A DNA stretch of 64,000 nt from Paenibacillus sp. MZ04-78.2 (lineage in GTDB: Bacteria; Bacillota; Bacilli; Paenibacillales; NBRC-103111): positions 157,032 to 221,031 of the forward strand of contig NZ_JANAVJ010000004.1 of NCBI RefSeq assembly GCF_024213375.1. Reading direction: 5' to 3'. The position numbers were made by a program, and so were the translations under genes. Below are positions 1 through 9,790 of the stretch, piece after piece (position 1 is the first letter of the stretch; each line of letters starts with the position of its first letter). Under the pieces are notes generated by a model. It was not told the origin of the DNA. It did not search any database and worked only from the letters and a program-made list of their open reading frames with translations.

Positions 1-29
1 ATCCGCCTCCGATCCCCGCATCTTCCCCC

Positions 30-79
30 AAAAAAAAGAGACCGCCCCTCGGCAAAACGTCTGCCTCTGGAACGATCTC
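30..79 (-). terminator. Possible terminator of the peptide-transport operon
   Basis: Read on the minus strand, an imperfect stem (outer GAGA/TCTC, inner GGCA/TGCC) is followed by a run of eight T. It lies about 30 bases beyond the aminopeptidase stop codon, where the operon should end. The stem has several mismatches, so the call is weak. Confidence 0.35.
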
Positions 80-106
80 TCATATCATTACCCCATTCAA
101 CTCGCC

Positions 107-1576
107 TCAAGCCTCGTCGCCCGCGCCCAGCCGGTTCGCCTCTGCCCGGCTCACCGCAAAATCGGCCAGCAACCGCGCACCGTAGCCGGTCGCGCCAGCC
201 GAGTAATAACCGCGTGCAGCCTTAGCTTGCACGGTGTTCGCCATGTCGATGTGCACCCAGCGCATCGACTCGGCCACGAAGCGGCGCAGGAACAGCGCCG
301 CTACAATGGCTCCGCCGTACGAAATCGGCGGAATGTTGTTCATGTCGGCGTAATCGCTGCGCAGCAGTTCCTCGTAGTCGTCAACCAGCGGCATCGGCCA
401 CAGCCGGTCACCGCAATGCTCGCCGATGCCCGCCAGCGTCTCGACCAGCTTGCGGTCGCCCCACGCCCCGGCGACGCTCAGTCCGAGCGCTTCGCCGACG
501 TTGCCCGTCAGCGTCGCGATGTCGATCACTTCCCGTGCGCCAAGACGCCCGGCGTGCAGCAGCGCATCGGCCAGCACGAGGCGGCCTTCCGCGTCGGTGT
601 TGCCGACCTGCACGGAAAGGCCGTTCGGGTACGTGACTAACGTGGACGGGACGAATGCCTCCGCATCGGGCATATTGTCCGCGACCGCAATCAGCGCGAC
701 GATGTTCGCCCGCAGCTCCGAGCGGCTGATTATATCCATCGCTCCAAGCACGGCGCAGGAGCCGCCCATATCGAACCGCGCGTCGCTGATATCCCGTCCG
801 GACTTGACGTTCATGCCGCCCATATCAAACGTGATGCCTTTGCCCACGAGCGCCAGCAGCGGCTGCGAAGGATCGGTGCAGAACGTCAGTTCGATGAGCG
901 CAGGCTTGTACCGACTTCCCTGCGCGACGGTCAATAGTCCGTTCATGCCCAGGTCCGCGAGCTCCTGCTCCCCATAGACGCGAACGTTCACCGGCCGCTC
1001 CGCAAACCGCTCCCGAACCATCTCAACGAGCGATTCCGGATGCAGCACGTTCGGAGGCTCGTTGCACAGGTCGCGCGCAAACATGGCCCCTTCCGCGCGA
1101 ATGGCCGACTGCTTCAGCGCTTCCTCATAGGAAGCTTCCCCGGCCCCGGCGCATACAAGGTGCAGACGTTCCACCGTACGGGCTTCCTTGCGGGACTTGT
1201 ATTTGTCGAACGCATACGAGCCGAGCAGCCAGCCCTCCGTCCAGGCCCGCACCGCTTCTTCCTCGGAAAGCGCGCCGTTCATCGCCCGGACGAACGATTC
1301 CAGCATGACGTTCACGGTCGCGAAGCCTTCCTTATGAACCGCTCTGGCCGCGTTCCCAGCCGCCTCGCGCAGCCGTTCGGCGTCGATTCGCGCTTCCGCC
1401 CCGAGTCCGAGGATCAGCACATGCGCCTCTTCGCCGCGGCCGTAAAACCAAGTGACCGCGCCGCGGGCTTGCATCGCCGGCCGCAGCTCCAGCTGCGGAA
1501 CCGGCTGCCCGGCGTGCTCCGGGCACAGATAAACCGTGACATCCGCCGTTTGAACGAATCCTGTCGTGATCTTCAT
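107..1576 (-). CDS. M17-family leucyl aminopeptidase
   Basis: Cytosolic metallo-aminopeptidase that removes N-terminal residues from short peptides. The M17 catalytic block is clear: GKGITFDMGG and RFDMGG supply the Lys and Asp ligands, and NTDAEGRL supplies the Asp and Glu ligands of the two-metal site. An N-terminal M17 domain precedes the catalytic half. The chosen start is the internal ATG (MKITTGF) because a GGGGAG site precedes it and the ATG overlaps the upstream ATPase stop as ATGA. A longer reading from 1657 lacks a ribosome site. The product is 489 residues, normal for the family. It is the last gene of the asparaginase-dipeptide transporter operon, so it probably hydrolyses the imported peptides. 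Confidence 0.9.
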   Translation of the reverse strand: MKITTGFVQTADVTVYLCPEHAGQPVPQLELRPAMQARGAVTWFYGRGEEAHVLILGLGAEARIDAERLREAAGNAARAVHKEGFATVNVMLESFVRAMNGALSEEEAVRAWTEGWLLGSYAFDKYKSRKEARTVERLHLVCAGAGEASYEEALKQSAIRAEGAMFARDLCNEPPNVLHPESLVEMVRERFAERPVNVRVYGEQELADLGMNGLLTVAQGSRYKPALIELTFCTDPSQPLLALVGKGITFDMGGMNVKSGRDISDARFDMGGSCAVLGAMDIISRSELRANIVALIAVADNMPDAEAFVPSTLVTYPNGLSVQVGNTDAEGRLVLADALLHAGRLGAREVIDIATLTGNVGEALGLSVAGAWGDRKLVETLAGIGEHCGDRLWPMPLVDDYEELLRSDYADMNNIPPISYGGAIVAALFLRRFVAESMRWVHIDMANTVQAKAARGYYSAGATGYGARLLADFAVSRAEANRLGAGDEA

Positions 1577-2550
1577 CCTTTGCTCTCCCCATACAAGTGG
1601 CAAGCCACGTAATGGCCCGGCTCCTGTTCCTGGAACACGGGTGCTTTCGTCCGGCAAACATCCGTTGCAACCGGGCAGCGGGTATGGAACCGGCAGCCGG
1701 ACGGCGGGTCGACCGGGCTCGGCAGGTCGCCCTTCAGCACGATCTTCTCACGCTTCAGCCGCGGGTCCGGCACGGGCACAGAAGAAAAGAGCGCCTGCGT
1801 ATACGGATGCAGCGGCTTCTCGTAGATCGCGTCCTTATCCCCCAGCTCGACCATCGAGCCGAGATACATGACGCCGATCCGGTCGCTAATATGCTCGACG
1901 ACGCTCAGATCGTGGGAAATAAACAAGTACGTCAGCCCGAGCTCCTCCTGCAAATCCTGCAGCAGATTCAGCACCTGCGACTGGATGGACACGTCGAGCG
2001 CGGATACCGGCTCGTCGGCCACGATCAGGCTCGGCTTCACGGCCAAAGCGCGGGCGATGCCGACGCGCTGGCGCTGGCCGCCGCTGAACTCGTGCGGATA
2101 GCGCTCGCCGTGGAACGAGCTTAAGCCGACGACTTCCAGCAAGCGCTGCACGTCCTTCTCCCGCTCCGCCGCCGACATGTTCTCGTGAATGAGCAGCGGC
2201 TCGGCGATGATGTCCTTGATCTTCATGCGCGGATTAAGCGACGCATACGGGTCCTGGAACACCATCTGCATCTGCCGCCGCAGCGGACGGATGCGGGACT
2301 CGTCCAGCTGCCCGATCTCCTGCCCGTCGAACCAAATCTCGCCTTCGCTCGGCGCCAGCAGCCGCGTAATCAGGCGCCCCGTCGTCGACTTGCCGCAGCC
2401 GCTCTCACCGACGATGCTGAACGTCTCGCCCTTGTGGATGGAGAAAGATACGTTATCCACCGCCTGCAACAAAGCCGGCTTTCCGAACCACCCTTTCTTG
2501 ATCGGAAACACTTTGCGCAGGTTTTTCACTTCCACCAGCGGTTTCGTCAC
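1573..2550 (-). CDS. dppF: Oligo/dipeptide ABC transporter ATP-binding protein (DppF/OppF type)
   Basis: Second ATPase of a peptide importer, acting on the inner face of the membrane. It has Walker A (GESGCGKS), the signature FSGGQRQR, Walker B (LIVADEP) and the C-terminal oligopeptide-transporter extension with a Cys-rich stretch ([14 protein letters not shown]) typical of DppD/DppF/OppF and often tied to an iron-sulfur cluster. The 325-residue length is normal. It overlaps the upstream dppD stop by 4 bases and the downstream aminopeptidase start by 4 bases, so translation is probably coupled. Confidence 0.92.
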   Translation of the reverse strand: MTKPLVEVKNLRKVFPIKKGWFGKPALLQAVDNVSFSIHKGETFSIVGESGCGKSTTGRLITRLLAPSEGEIWFDGQEIGQLDESRIRPLRRQMQMVFQDPYASLNPRMKIKDIIAEPLLIHENMSAAEREKDVQRLLEVVGLSSFHGERYPHEFSGGQRQRVGIARALAVKPSLIVADEPVSALDVSIQSQVLNLLQDLQEELGLTYLFISHDLSVVEHISDRIGVMYLGSMVELGDKDAIYEKPLHPYTQALFSSVPVPDPRLKREKIVLKGDLPSPVDPPSGCRFHTRCPVATDVCRTKAPVFQEQEPGHYVACHLYGESKG

Positions 2551-3545
2551 GCTTCCCCTTCTCCCTTCGCGCTATCGTTCTCGTATAGCCAGCAGCGGCA
2601 CTTTCGGCCGGCCGTGGTCTGCATCAGCTGCGGCTCCCGCTCGCGGCAAATGTCCATCACCGCCGAGCAGCGGGGAGCGAACTTGCAGCCGACCGGCATG
2701 TTCGTCAAGTCCGGCACGTTGCCGGGAATCGATTCGAGCCGCCGGTTATTCTGGCGCAGCTTCGGCACCGAATGAATAAGCCCCTTCGTATACGGATGCT
2801 GCGGATCGTCGAAAATATCCAGCACGTTCCCTTCCTCGACCACGCGTCCGGCGTACATGACGATCACGCGATCGCACATTTCGGCCACCACGCCCAAATC
2901 GTGGGTGATCAGCATGATGGACATGTCGTTCTCGTCCTTCAGCTTCTTCATCAGGTCCAAAATTTGCGCCTGAATCGTCACATCCAGCGCGGTGGTCGGC
3001 TCGTCGGCAATGAGGAGCTGCGGGTTGCAGGACATCGCCATGGCGATCATGACCCGCTGCCGCATACCCCCGGACAATTGGTGCGGATACTCGTCGATGA
3101 CATCCTCGGCGCGCGGAATGCCGACCAGCTTCAGCATATGAACGGCATGCTCCCGCGCCTTGCTTTTATCGTATTTCAAGTGCAGGCGGATCGCTTCCAC
3201 AAGCTGCTTGCCGATCTTGAGCACCGGATTGAGCGACGTCATCGGCTCCTGGAAAATCATCGCGATGTCTTTGCCCCGGATACGGCGCATGTCGCTTTCG
3301 GACAGCGCTACCAGATCCTTCTCCTGAAAACGGACCGTTCCCCCGACAATGCTCCCCGGCGTGCCGTGCAGCAGCCGCATGACGGACAAGGACGTGACGC
3401 TTTTGCCGCAGCCGGATTCTCCGACCAGACCAAGCACTTCGCCTTTGTTCACATGAAAATCGACGCCGTCGATCGCGTTGACTTTGCCTTGATCGCGGGT
3501 GAACTGTGTCTTGAGGCCTTTCACGTCAAGTAGTTTTTGAGTCAT
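2547..3545 (-). CDS. dppD: Oligo/dipeptide ABC transporter ATP-binding protein (DppD/OppD type)
   Basis: First ATPase of the importer. Walker A (GESGCGKS), signature LSGGMRQR, Walker B (LLIADEP) and the C-terminal OppD-type Cys cluster ([14 protein letters not shown]) are all visible. Length is 332 residues. It pairs with the adjacent DppF-type ATPase to form the heterodimeric motor driving the two permeases encoded just upstream. Substrate preference, dipeptide or longer peptide, cannot be read from the sequence. Confidence 0.92.
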   Translation of the reverse strand: MTQKLLDVKGLKTQFTRDQGKVNAIDGVDFHVNKGEVLGLVGESGCGKSVTSLSVMRLLHGTPGSIVGGTVRFQEKDLVALSESDMRRIRGKDIAMIFQEPMTSLNPVLKIGKQLVEAIRLHLKYDKSKAREHAVHMLKLVGIPRAEDVIDEYPHQLSGGMRQRVMIAMAMSCNPQLLIADEPTTALDVTIQAQILDLMKKLKDENDMSIMLITHDLGVVAEMCDRVIVMYAGRVVEEGNVLDIFDDPQHPYTKGLIHSVPKLRQNNRRLESIPGNVPDLTNMPVGCKFAPRCSAVMDICREREPQLMQTTAGRKCRCWLYENDSAKGEGEA

Positions 3546-3561
3546 TCGCGTTACTCCTGTT

Positions 3562-4458
3562 CTAATTCTTGATCTTCGGATCGAGCGCGTCTCTCAAACC
3601 GTCTCCCAGTATATTGAACGCGAGAACCGTCAGGAAAATGGCGGCTCCCGGAAAATAAACGACATGCGGCGCGATGCTGAGGTAATCGCGGCCCATGCTC
3701 AGCATGGCCCCCCAGTCCGGGTCCGAAGGCTTCGCCCCAAGGCCGAGAAAGCTCAGGCCCGATGCGGCCAAAATCGTCGTCCCGATCCGCATCGTGAAAT
3801 AAACGATCAGACTCGGAACGGTTTCGGGAAAAATATGACGGGCAATAATCCGCGCATTGTTGGCCCCGATGGAGCGGGCGGCTTCCACATACAGCGATTC
3901 CTTCGTTTCCAGAGTGGCGCTGCGGATCAGCCTCGCGAACGACGGAATGCCGAAGATCGCAACGGCGACGACGACGTTCATCAGCCCCGGCCCGAGAATC
4001 GCGACGATCCCGATCGCGAGCAGCAGATCGGGGAACGAGAACATGACGTCGCTGCCTCGCATGATCAGCCGGTCAAGCCAGCCGCCGTAATAGCCGCTGA
4101 TCAGCCCGAGCAGCGTGCCGATGACCGCGCCGATCAGCACGGCGCTGAGGCCGACGGACAGCGACAGCCGGGTGCCGACGAGAATGCGGCTGAAAATATC
4201 GCGGCCGTACTCATCCGTACCGGCCAAATGCTTCGCCGACGGACCGGACAAAATGTTGTCGTAATCCGGCGCGGACGGATCGTAAGGCGTAAGCGCGGGA
4301 CCGATGATCGCGACGACGACGAGCAATACGATAAACAAGCCTGCGGCGAACGCGAGCTTTTGCTTTTTCATTTTGATCCAAAAATCGCGGAGCGGACTGC
4401 TTTTCGTTAAAGGAACGGCCGTGTCCGCAGAATGGTCGATGACGATGTTTTGACTCAT
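3562..4458 (-). CDS. dppC: Dipeptide ABC transporter permease (DppC type)
   Basis: Membrane subunit of a peptide importer with an N-terminal OppC-like segment and about six membrane spans. The cytoplasmic coupling motif is EAARSIGANNARIIARHIFPE-like, as expected for this permease class, and the LAGTDEYGRD motif that precedes the transport domain in DppC/OppC proteins is present. Length is 298 residues. The gene lies 11 bases after dppB and 16 bases before dppD in the same operon. Confidence 0.9.
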   Translation of the reverse strand: MSQNIVIDHSADTAVPLTKSSPLRDFWIKMKKQKLAFAAGLFIVLLVVVAIIGPALTPYDPSAPDYDNILSGPSAKHLAGTDEYGRDIFSRILVGTRLSLSVGLSAVLIGAVIGTLLGLISGYYGGWLDRLIMRGSDVMFSFPDLLLAIGIVAILGPGLMNVVVAVAIFGIPSFARLIRSATLETKESLYVEAARSIGANNARIIARHIFPETVPSLIVYFTMRIGTTILAASGLSFLGLGAKPSDPDWGAMLSMGRDYLSIAPHVVYFPGAAIFLTVLAFNILGDGLRDALDPKIKN

Positions 4459-4469
4459 GGTGGTCCTCC

Positions 4470-5399
4470 TCAGTTCTGGCCCGACAGGCGAATTTTAGGA
4501 TTGAGCACGCCATACAGGACGTCAACGAGCAAGTTGACCAGAATGAATTCGACGGCGAACAGCAGCAGCTCCGCTTGAATGACTGTATAATCGCGGAAGG
4601 CGATCGAATCGATCAGCAGCCGCCCAAGCCCGGGGATACTGAATACCGTCTCGACAATGACCGAGCCGCCAAGCAGAAAGCCGAACTGAAGCCCGGCCAC
4701 AGTAATGACGGAGATCATCGAGTTTTTCATCGCATGCCCCCAGACGACCGCGGACTCGTTCAAGCCTTTGGCCCGGCCGGTCCGGATATAATCCTGCTTC
4801 AGCGACTCCAGCAGCGAAGCCCGGGAGAAGCGCGCCAGCATTGACATAATGCCCGCTCCGAGCGTAATCGACGGAAGCACGTAGCCCTGCCACGAATCGA
4901 CGCCTCCGGTCGGCAGCCAGCCGAGCTGCACGGAGAACAGCTGAATAAGCAGCAGCCCGAGCCAGAACGGCGGCACCGAAATGCCCGAGACCGCGGTCAG
5001 CATGCTCAAGTAGTCCGGCCAGCGGTTGCGCTTCGTCGCCGAGATGACGCCGATTACGATCCCGAACAGAAGCGCCCAGCCCATGCTGAAAATCGTCAGC
5101 CAAATCGTCGGCATCATGCGCGAGGCGAGCATTTCCGTCACCGGCAAGCCGGTTTTGAGCGAACGGCCCAGATCGCCCTGAAGCAGATGCGACATATAGA
5201 TGAAATATTGCTCCCAGAGCGGCTTGTCGAGGCCGAGCTCGGCCTGAATGCGGCTGATGTCTTCGAGCGTGGCTTCCTTGCCCGCGACGAGCCGCGCCGG
5301 ATCGCCGGGAATCAAATGGATGAACAGAAAGATCAAGATGGAAACGATAAAAAGAATCGGAATGACGGCAACCAATCGTTTAAGCACATACTGAGCCAA
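4470..5399 (-). CDS. dppB: Dipeptide ABC transporter permease (DppB type)
   Basis: Partner permease of DppC, with an N-terminal MAQYVLKRL segment and a first membrane span typical of DppB/OppB, followed by the coupling motif [12 protein letters not shown]. The start codon is TTG, supported by a GGAGGAG site 9 bases upstream. Length is 309 residues. A 95-base gap with a stem-loop separates it from the binding-protein gene, which would allow the binding protein to be made in excess. Confidence 0.9.
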   Translation of the reverse strand: MAQYVLKRLVAVIPILFIVSILIFLFIHLIPGDPARLVAGKEATLEDISRIQAELGLDKPLWEQYFIYMSHLLQGDLGRSLKTGLPVTEMLASRMMPTIWLTIFSMGWALLFGIVIGVISATKRNRWPDYLSMLTAVSGISVPPFWLGLLLIQLFSVQLGWLPTGGVDSWQGYVLPSITLGAGIMSMLARFSRASLLESLKQDYIRTGRAKGLNESAVVWGHAMKNSMISVITVAGLQFGFLLGGSVIVETVFSIPGLGRLLIDSIAFRDYTVIQAELLLFAVEFILVNLLVDVLYGVLNPKIRLSGQN

Positions 5400-5438
5400 G
5401 CTTTTACACTCCTCCTCTGAAAACCTGCCATTAGGCGA

Positions 5439-5484
5439 GATGCTGTGGTGAGCACCGCACCGGAGGGCGGGTCAACACAGCATC
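5439..5484 (-). other. Intergenic stem-loop between binding protein and permease
   Basis: Perfect 9-bp arms (GATGCTGTG and CACAGCATC) enclose a 28-base GC-rich loop. There is no T-run, so this is more likely a 3' stabiliser or partial attenuator of the binding-protein transcript than a full terminator. Confidence 0.5.
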
Positions 5485-5494
5485 AGGTCAGGAC

Positions 5495-7078
5495 TTACTT
5501 CTTGATTTCGGCTTCGCGGACGTTGATCGAGCCGTCCGGATATACTTTCACGCCTTCGAGGTAGTTTTTCTTGCCGGATACGATCTGGTCGGCGGCAAGG
5601 AAGACCCACGGAGCGTCTTTGTAGATTTGCGCTTGAATGTCGGCGTAAACGGCTTTTTGCTCGTCGGCGTTCGACAGCTTGTTCGCCTTAGCAATCAGTT
5701 CGTCCACTTTGTCGTTTTTGTAGTAAGCGGTGTTCGCTCCGTTCGGAGGGAACATTTCACTTGCGAAAAGCGGGCGCGTCGCCGCGTCGGCGTCGGCCGA
5801 GGACGGGGACCAGCTGACGTACCACATTTGCACCTTGGATTCCTGCGGCGTTTTGGCCGAGTTGATCTCGTTGGACAGCGTGCCTTCTTCCATCTGCTTC
5901 ACGTCGAGCGTGATGCCTACGGCTGCCAGCTGCTGCTGCACGAACTGCATACCTTTGACCGTCTCCGAGTCGGAGCTGCCCCAGATTTCGGCTTTGAACC
6001 CGTTTTCCAGACCGGCTTCCTTCAGGAGCGCTTTCGCTTTCTCCACGTTGCCGTCATACGGCGTTTGCTTCGCATAGAATTGCGTTTTGGACGACATCGT
6101 CGAGTCCAGCTTTTCGGCAAAGCCCGATTTGACGACTTTGATATAGGCGTCTTTGTTGATGGCGAAGTTGATCGCCTGACGGACGCGGATGTCGTCGAAC
6201 GGTTTCTTCGTCATGTTCATCGTGATGTAGCGCGCAATCGTCGAAGGCGTTTTGTCCACCGCGATGCCGTTCTTGCCGTTCACCTGCTCCACCTGCTCGG
6301 TCGGCAGCGGATAGACGAAATCGGCTTCGCCCGTTTTCAGCATGGCGACGCGGGAACCGTTCTCCGGCACCGGCTTGAAGGTGACGGTATCTACCTTCGG
6401 CAGTCCTTTTTCCCAATAATCGGCGTTTTTCTCGATCGTCATCCGGTCGCCCTGTACCCATTCCTTATACTTGAACGGGCCCGTGCCTACCGGGTGCTGG
6501 CCGATATCTTTGCCGTGCTTCTCCAGCGCCTGCGGGCTGATGATCATCAGCATGGCCAGCTTGTTCAGTATCGCGGAATACGGCTGGGACAGCGTGATTT
6601 TTACCGTTTTGGCGTCGACGACTTCGGTTTTCTCCACGGTGGCGAAGCTACGGGCCATTTTCAAGTTGTTATCCTTGTTTTTCACCCGATCAAGGTTAAT
6701 TTTGACCGCTTCGGCGTTGAACGGCGTACCGTCGTGGAATTTGATGTTCTCTTTCAGCTTGAAGGTGTATACTTTCGCGTCCGGGCTCACTTCGTAAGAT
6801 TCGGCCAGCACAGGCACGACCTTCATATCCTGATCGAAGCCGAGCAGACCTTGATACATCGTGCGGTAGCCGGAAATGGACAGCGTATCGGCCGCGTTAT
6901 GCGGGTCCAGCGTCACGAAGTTGGCGTTGACCGCAATCGTGATGCCGTTGCCTTCCTTCTTGGCCGTCGGCTGTTCGGCCGCGCCTTGCGGCTGCGACTT
7001 GCCTGCGCCGCCGCTGCAGCCTGCAAACATCGCGCCTGCGAGCACCAATGCCGTAAAAGTTGCGAAACGTTTTTTCAT
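5495..7078 (-). CDS. Peptide ABC transporter substrate-binding lipoprotein
   Basis: Extracellular solute-binding protein family 5 (SBP_bac_5). A lipoprotein signal is visible (hydrophobic core, then AMFAGCSGG, with the lipidated Cys near residue 21), followed by a low-complexity linker. Family hallmarks include the LAESYEVSPDAKVYTFKLKE-like stretch and FHDGTPFNAE. Length is 527 residues, as expected. It is the second gene of the operon, between the asparaginase and the permeases, with hairpins on both sides. It captures di- or oligopeptides outside the cell and delivers them to DppBC. The exact ligand is not predictable. Confidence 0.92.
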   Translation of the reverse strand: MKKRFATFTALVLAGAMFAGCSGGAGKSQPQGAAEQPTAKKEGNGITIAVNANFVTLDPHNAADTLSISGYRTMYQGLLGFDQDMKVVPVLAESYEVSPDAKVYTFKLKENIKFHDGTPFNAEAVKINLDRVKNKDNNLKMARSFATVEKTEVVDAKTVKITLSQPYSAILNKLAMLMIISPQALEKHGKDIGQHPVGTGPFKYKEWVQGDRMTIEKNADYWEKGLPKVDTVTFKPVPENGSRVAMLKTGEADFVYPLPTEQVEQVNGKNGIAVDKTPSTIARYITMNMTKKPFDDIRVRQAINFAINKDAYIKVVKSGFAEKLDSTMSSKTQFYAKQTPYDGNVEKAKALLKEAGLENGFKAEIWGSSDSETVKGMQFVQQQLAAVGITLDVKQMEEGTLSNEINSAKTPQESKVQMWYVSWSPSSADADAATRPLFASEMFPPNGANTAYYKNDKVDELIAKANKLSNADEQKAVYADIQAQIYKDAPWVFLAADQIVSGKKNYLEGVKVYPDGSINVREAEIKK

Positions 7079-7113
7079 GGAAAATCCCCCCGTTGTTTAT
7101 TGATTTATGCTAA

Positions 7114-7159
7114 ATCTTCCTGCGGGACGAACGAACCCATTCGTCCATAAGAGGAAGAT
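7114..7159 (-). other. Intergenic hairpin upstream of the peptide-binding protein
   Basis: Two nested paired segments (ATCTTCC/GGAAGAT and GGACGAA/TTCGTCC) form a long stem around an 8-base loop, with no T-run. It sits between the asparaginase stop and the binding-protein start and may protect or separate the two parts of the message. Confidence 0.5.
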
Positions 7160-7188
7160 CGTTACCCTTGGGCCGGTGATGCGCCCGC

Positions 7189-8187
7189 TTAGAAACGGAA
7201 TACGGTTTTTCTCTCGCCTACGACAATATGGTTATCGTTTTTGATCTCCTTCGGAGCCAGCGCATACAGCCGGTCGATCGTATCGCGGTTATCGTAACCG
7301 ATCTGCTCCAGAATCGAAGCGACGATAATCGGCCACACGAGCTCAGAGCCGTCCAGCACTTTTAAGGCGAAGCTCATGCGCTCCTTTTTGAGCCCGAAGC
7401 CGTACACTCCTTTGGCGCCGCCCTTGGCGACAATGTTCTGATCGGTCAGCAGCGCGGTGCAGATAAAGTCGTGGCTCGCGATCATCTCCGGGTTCGCGTT
7501 CATATAGCCGGCGATTTTCGTAGCCGCCGCTCTCGTACCGGCATCCTCGATCAGATCCGGGCAGGCCAGCTTCAGGTACGCGCGAGCGATGTTTTGGAGC
7601 GGCATCGCATAAACCGGAAAGCCGCAGCCGTCCACCCCGATGCGGATGTCTTCCTTCGGGTAGTCGGCCATTTCGGCCATCGCTTCCAGGCTGAGCTGCT
7701 GTGCCGGGTGGTCGATGCTCCAGTAGGTTTCGAGGTCGTAGCCAAGATCCTTGGACAGCGCGAGATAACCGGAATGCTTGCCGGAGCAGTTATGGTACAG
7801 CCTGCGCTTCTCCAGATGCTCCCAGTTGCAGGCCGCACGCGGCGCTTCGTTGAGCGGGTAAGTCGGACAGCACAGGATGTCTTCTTCCTTCAGCCCGGTT
7901 TTCTCCAAAATCGATTCGAGCGCCTCGATATGATACTTTTCTCCCCGGTGCGAGGCGGCGAACAAAGCCGCTTCCTTCGGGCTCAGCTTGAATTTGTCGT
8001 CGATGCCGTTCTTCATGACCGGGATCGCCTGAAACGGCTTCGCCGCCGAACGCAAAAACGTCATATGCTGTTCGTCGCCGACGGAATACACAATCCGTCC
8101 GTTCTCGTCCATTCCGCAGACGAGGCCCATATGTACATTCTCCAGCACGCCTCCGCGGTATTCTTCCACCAATCGTTCGAAGCCCAT
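7189..8187 (-). CDS. Asparaginase of the thermolabile/Rhizobium type II family
   Basis: Matches the family of asparaginases related to Rhizobium etli asparaginase II, unrelated in fold to E. coli AnsA/AnsB. Visible landmarks are RGGVLENVHMG near the N-terminus, FLRSAAKPFQAIPV, HNCSGKHSGYLAL and GVDGCGFPVYAMPL, which carry the conserved Ser, Lys and Cys residues. The ATG at 8187 (MGFERLVEEYRGG) was chosen because family proteins begin there and an AAAGGA site precedes it; an upstream ATG at 8274 gives an atypical 29-residue extension. Length is 332 residues. As the first gene of a peptide-uptake operon it probably releases ammonia from asparagine freed by peptide hydrolysis. Confidence 0.85.
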   Translation of the reverse strand: MGFERLVEEYRGGVLENVHMGLVCGMDENGRIVYSVGDEQHMTFLRSAAKPFQAIPVMKNGIDDKFKLSPKEAALFAASHRGEKYHIEALESILEKTGLKEEDILCCPTYPLNEAPRAACNWEHLEKRRLYHNCSGKHSGYLALSKDLGYDLETYWSIDHPAQQLSLEAMAEMADYPKEDIRIGVDGCGFPVYAMPLQNIARAYLKLACPDLIEDAGTRAAATKIAGYMNANPEMIASHDFICTALLTDQNIVAKGGAKGVYGFGLKKERMSFALKVLDGSELVWPIIVASILEQIGYDNRDTIDRLYALAPKEIKNDNHIVVGERKTVFRF

Positions 8188-8353
8188 AAGTAACTCATAT
8201 CCTTTCGGCATGTGAAGTTCAAGATGTTCCGCTGCGGTTAACGGTCCGGGCATCCCGATTGCTAACGCTTTCAAGTCGGGTTCGTCCGGTCCGGAACCAC
8301 GTGAAATGATTCCTCGAACAAGTTCATTTCGTTTATTTTCACCACTGATGTTA

Positions 8354-8383
8354 ATAATAACAGCCGTTTTTTTTGCTTGTCAA
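8354..8383 (-). promoter_or_regulatory. Promoter of the asparaginase-peptide transporter operon
   Basis: On the minus strand TTGACA (8383-8378) is followed after 17-18 bases by TTATTATTA (-10). It lies about 170 bases upstream of the asparaginase start. The rest of the stretch from 8188 to 8574 holds AT-rich sequence and, from about 8430, DNA that probably belongs to the adjacent IS91-type element; no gene was seen there. Confidence 0.6.
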
Positions 8384-8419
8384 TAAATATTTGAATAATA
8401 TGTGAAGATAAACAGCAGT

Positions 8420-9700
8420 TTCCGGGATCAATTCGAAGAATGTACGATTTATTTATTCCAGTGACGGTATTAATTTCTTCTCTTGTCGTTTTTGCCCTTC
8501 GTATGGAACAAACTCACCCTAACGGGTCATCATCGAAGAATGAGGAATCAATTTCCGGTCTGTCTGTACCTACGCTATCCTGCATTTCTTTTTTTGCTTT
8601 TTTTCTTTTTTCGCTCATACGCCTTTACTCCCCATTTCTTATCAAATGCTCGCTCGCGCTCCTCATCATAATAATAAATTCGACCGTAATCCGCATGCCA
8701 AATAACCACAAGCAACATGGCATGTTTGCATTGGATCGGATCACGGTGATAGGTCTCCATCATTCGCTCCCGGTATGTCTTTTTCTTCTTCTCCGCTTTG
8801 GGAAAGGTCATCTCGATCTGTTTATGAACCATATACCGCCATAAGTTGATGATTATCTGCGATTCTTTATTTTTGCTGCGGCTGTACAATCCATAACGAC
8901 CTACCATACGAAAATGCTTCGGTGGAATATGCTGCACCAGATCATAAATAAACCTCATCACTGGCGCAACGACGTCTACCCTTTTTCCTGTTTGATGATC
9001 TTCGTACCAGTAATGAACCTTGTGATAGTCATACTTGACAATCCGGTATTCCGCTATGGCTGGACGAGCCAATTACCTCCCGATGTATTTGGCCGCTCCT
9101 CGAGCATCCTTCATCCGTTGTTCAGCATTCACATAGAAGCCATGATTTACGCAAGTAGGTAAACGAGATGTACTCTACCGATTTCCATTGCTTCGCATTA
9201 TCTAACGCCCCCTCGGTAACCAATGCATGGATGTGCGGATTAAATTTTAAATCCCGGCCGAACGTATGAATGACCGTGATCACCCCAACCTCATATTGCT
9301 TCGCTTTATTTTTCCGACGGTAGTAATACTGGATAACTCTCGCTACTTCTTTGCTCAGCTCATTCAACTTCTGCCGCTCCTCGAAGAAGTATTTCCGCAG
9401 TTCTTTCGGCACCGTAAAGACCGTATGCCGATGCGGTACGTTCAAAATCCGCTCCTCTTGCTTCTCGGCCCACTCATCCGTGTATTTCTTTCCGCACCGT
9501 ATCGCTTTGTTAACCGCTTCTTGAATTGCCCCACGTAACTCTTTGGGAAATTGATTCTCATGCAGTTCCCAAAAACCATGAAAGTGATCTTTGAGGATTT
9601 GCTTTACTACCCCACGTTTTTTCCACGTTTCTTGCTTCTCCATGTTCATCAACCTCCCGCTTCCTATTATCGGACTTATCCACAATTTTACGCAACGCAT
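8420..9700 (-). mobile_element. Defective IS91-family insertion element
   Basis: The segment is defined by the transposase remnant at 8575-9643. IS91 elements move by rolling circle, have no terminal inverted repeats and make no target duplication, so the ends cannot be set from the sequence alone and these limits are approximate. The element sits between the peptide operon and quorum-sensing module 1, at the border of the AT-rich accessory segment. Confidence 0.55.
8575..9643 (-). pseudogene. IS91-family (Y2/HUH) transposase, internally deleted and frameshifted
   Basis: Two blocks belong to one transposase: an N-terminal part (9643-9122) with the HUH motif NPHIHALVTEG, and a C-terminal part (9072-8575) beginning LARPAIAEYRIV. 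By comparison with remembered family members, three lesions are visible. (i) The N-terminal zinc-ribbon is missing: AIRCG runs straight into KKYTDEW. (ii) After LRKSW a stretch of about 30 codons is lost and the frame shifts; the correct frame resumes with FYVNAEQRMKDARGAAKYIGR. (iii) A TAA follows YIGR, where the family has Tyr (YIGRYLARP), the second catalytic tyrosine. The gene cannot encode an active enzyme. Start chosen at MEKQETW, behind GGGAGG. Confidence 0.85.
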
Positions 9701-9715
9701 AATTTCCTAAACAAC

Positions 9716-9749
9716 AAAAAAAACAAGCATCTGCATCGATACTTGTTTC
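9716..9749 (-). terminator. Terminator of the aloR1-aloP1 unit
   Basis: On the minus strand AAACAAGTAT pairs with ATGCTTGTTT (one mismatch) and is followed by a run of T. It lies about 42 bases after the peptide gene stop. Confidence 0.75.
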
Positions 9750-9790
9750 ATTTATTGATATTTAGGTTTTATCATAAATTTAATCCCAAA

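Noticed and set aside
5627..7150. Long plus-strand open frame (507 codons) opposite the peptide-binding protein gene
   Set aside because: The minus-strand gene has a lipobox and family motifs; the plus frame is rich in Arg/His/Val and lacks a ribosome site, as expected of an antisense shadow.
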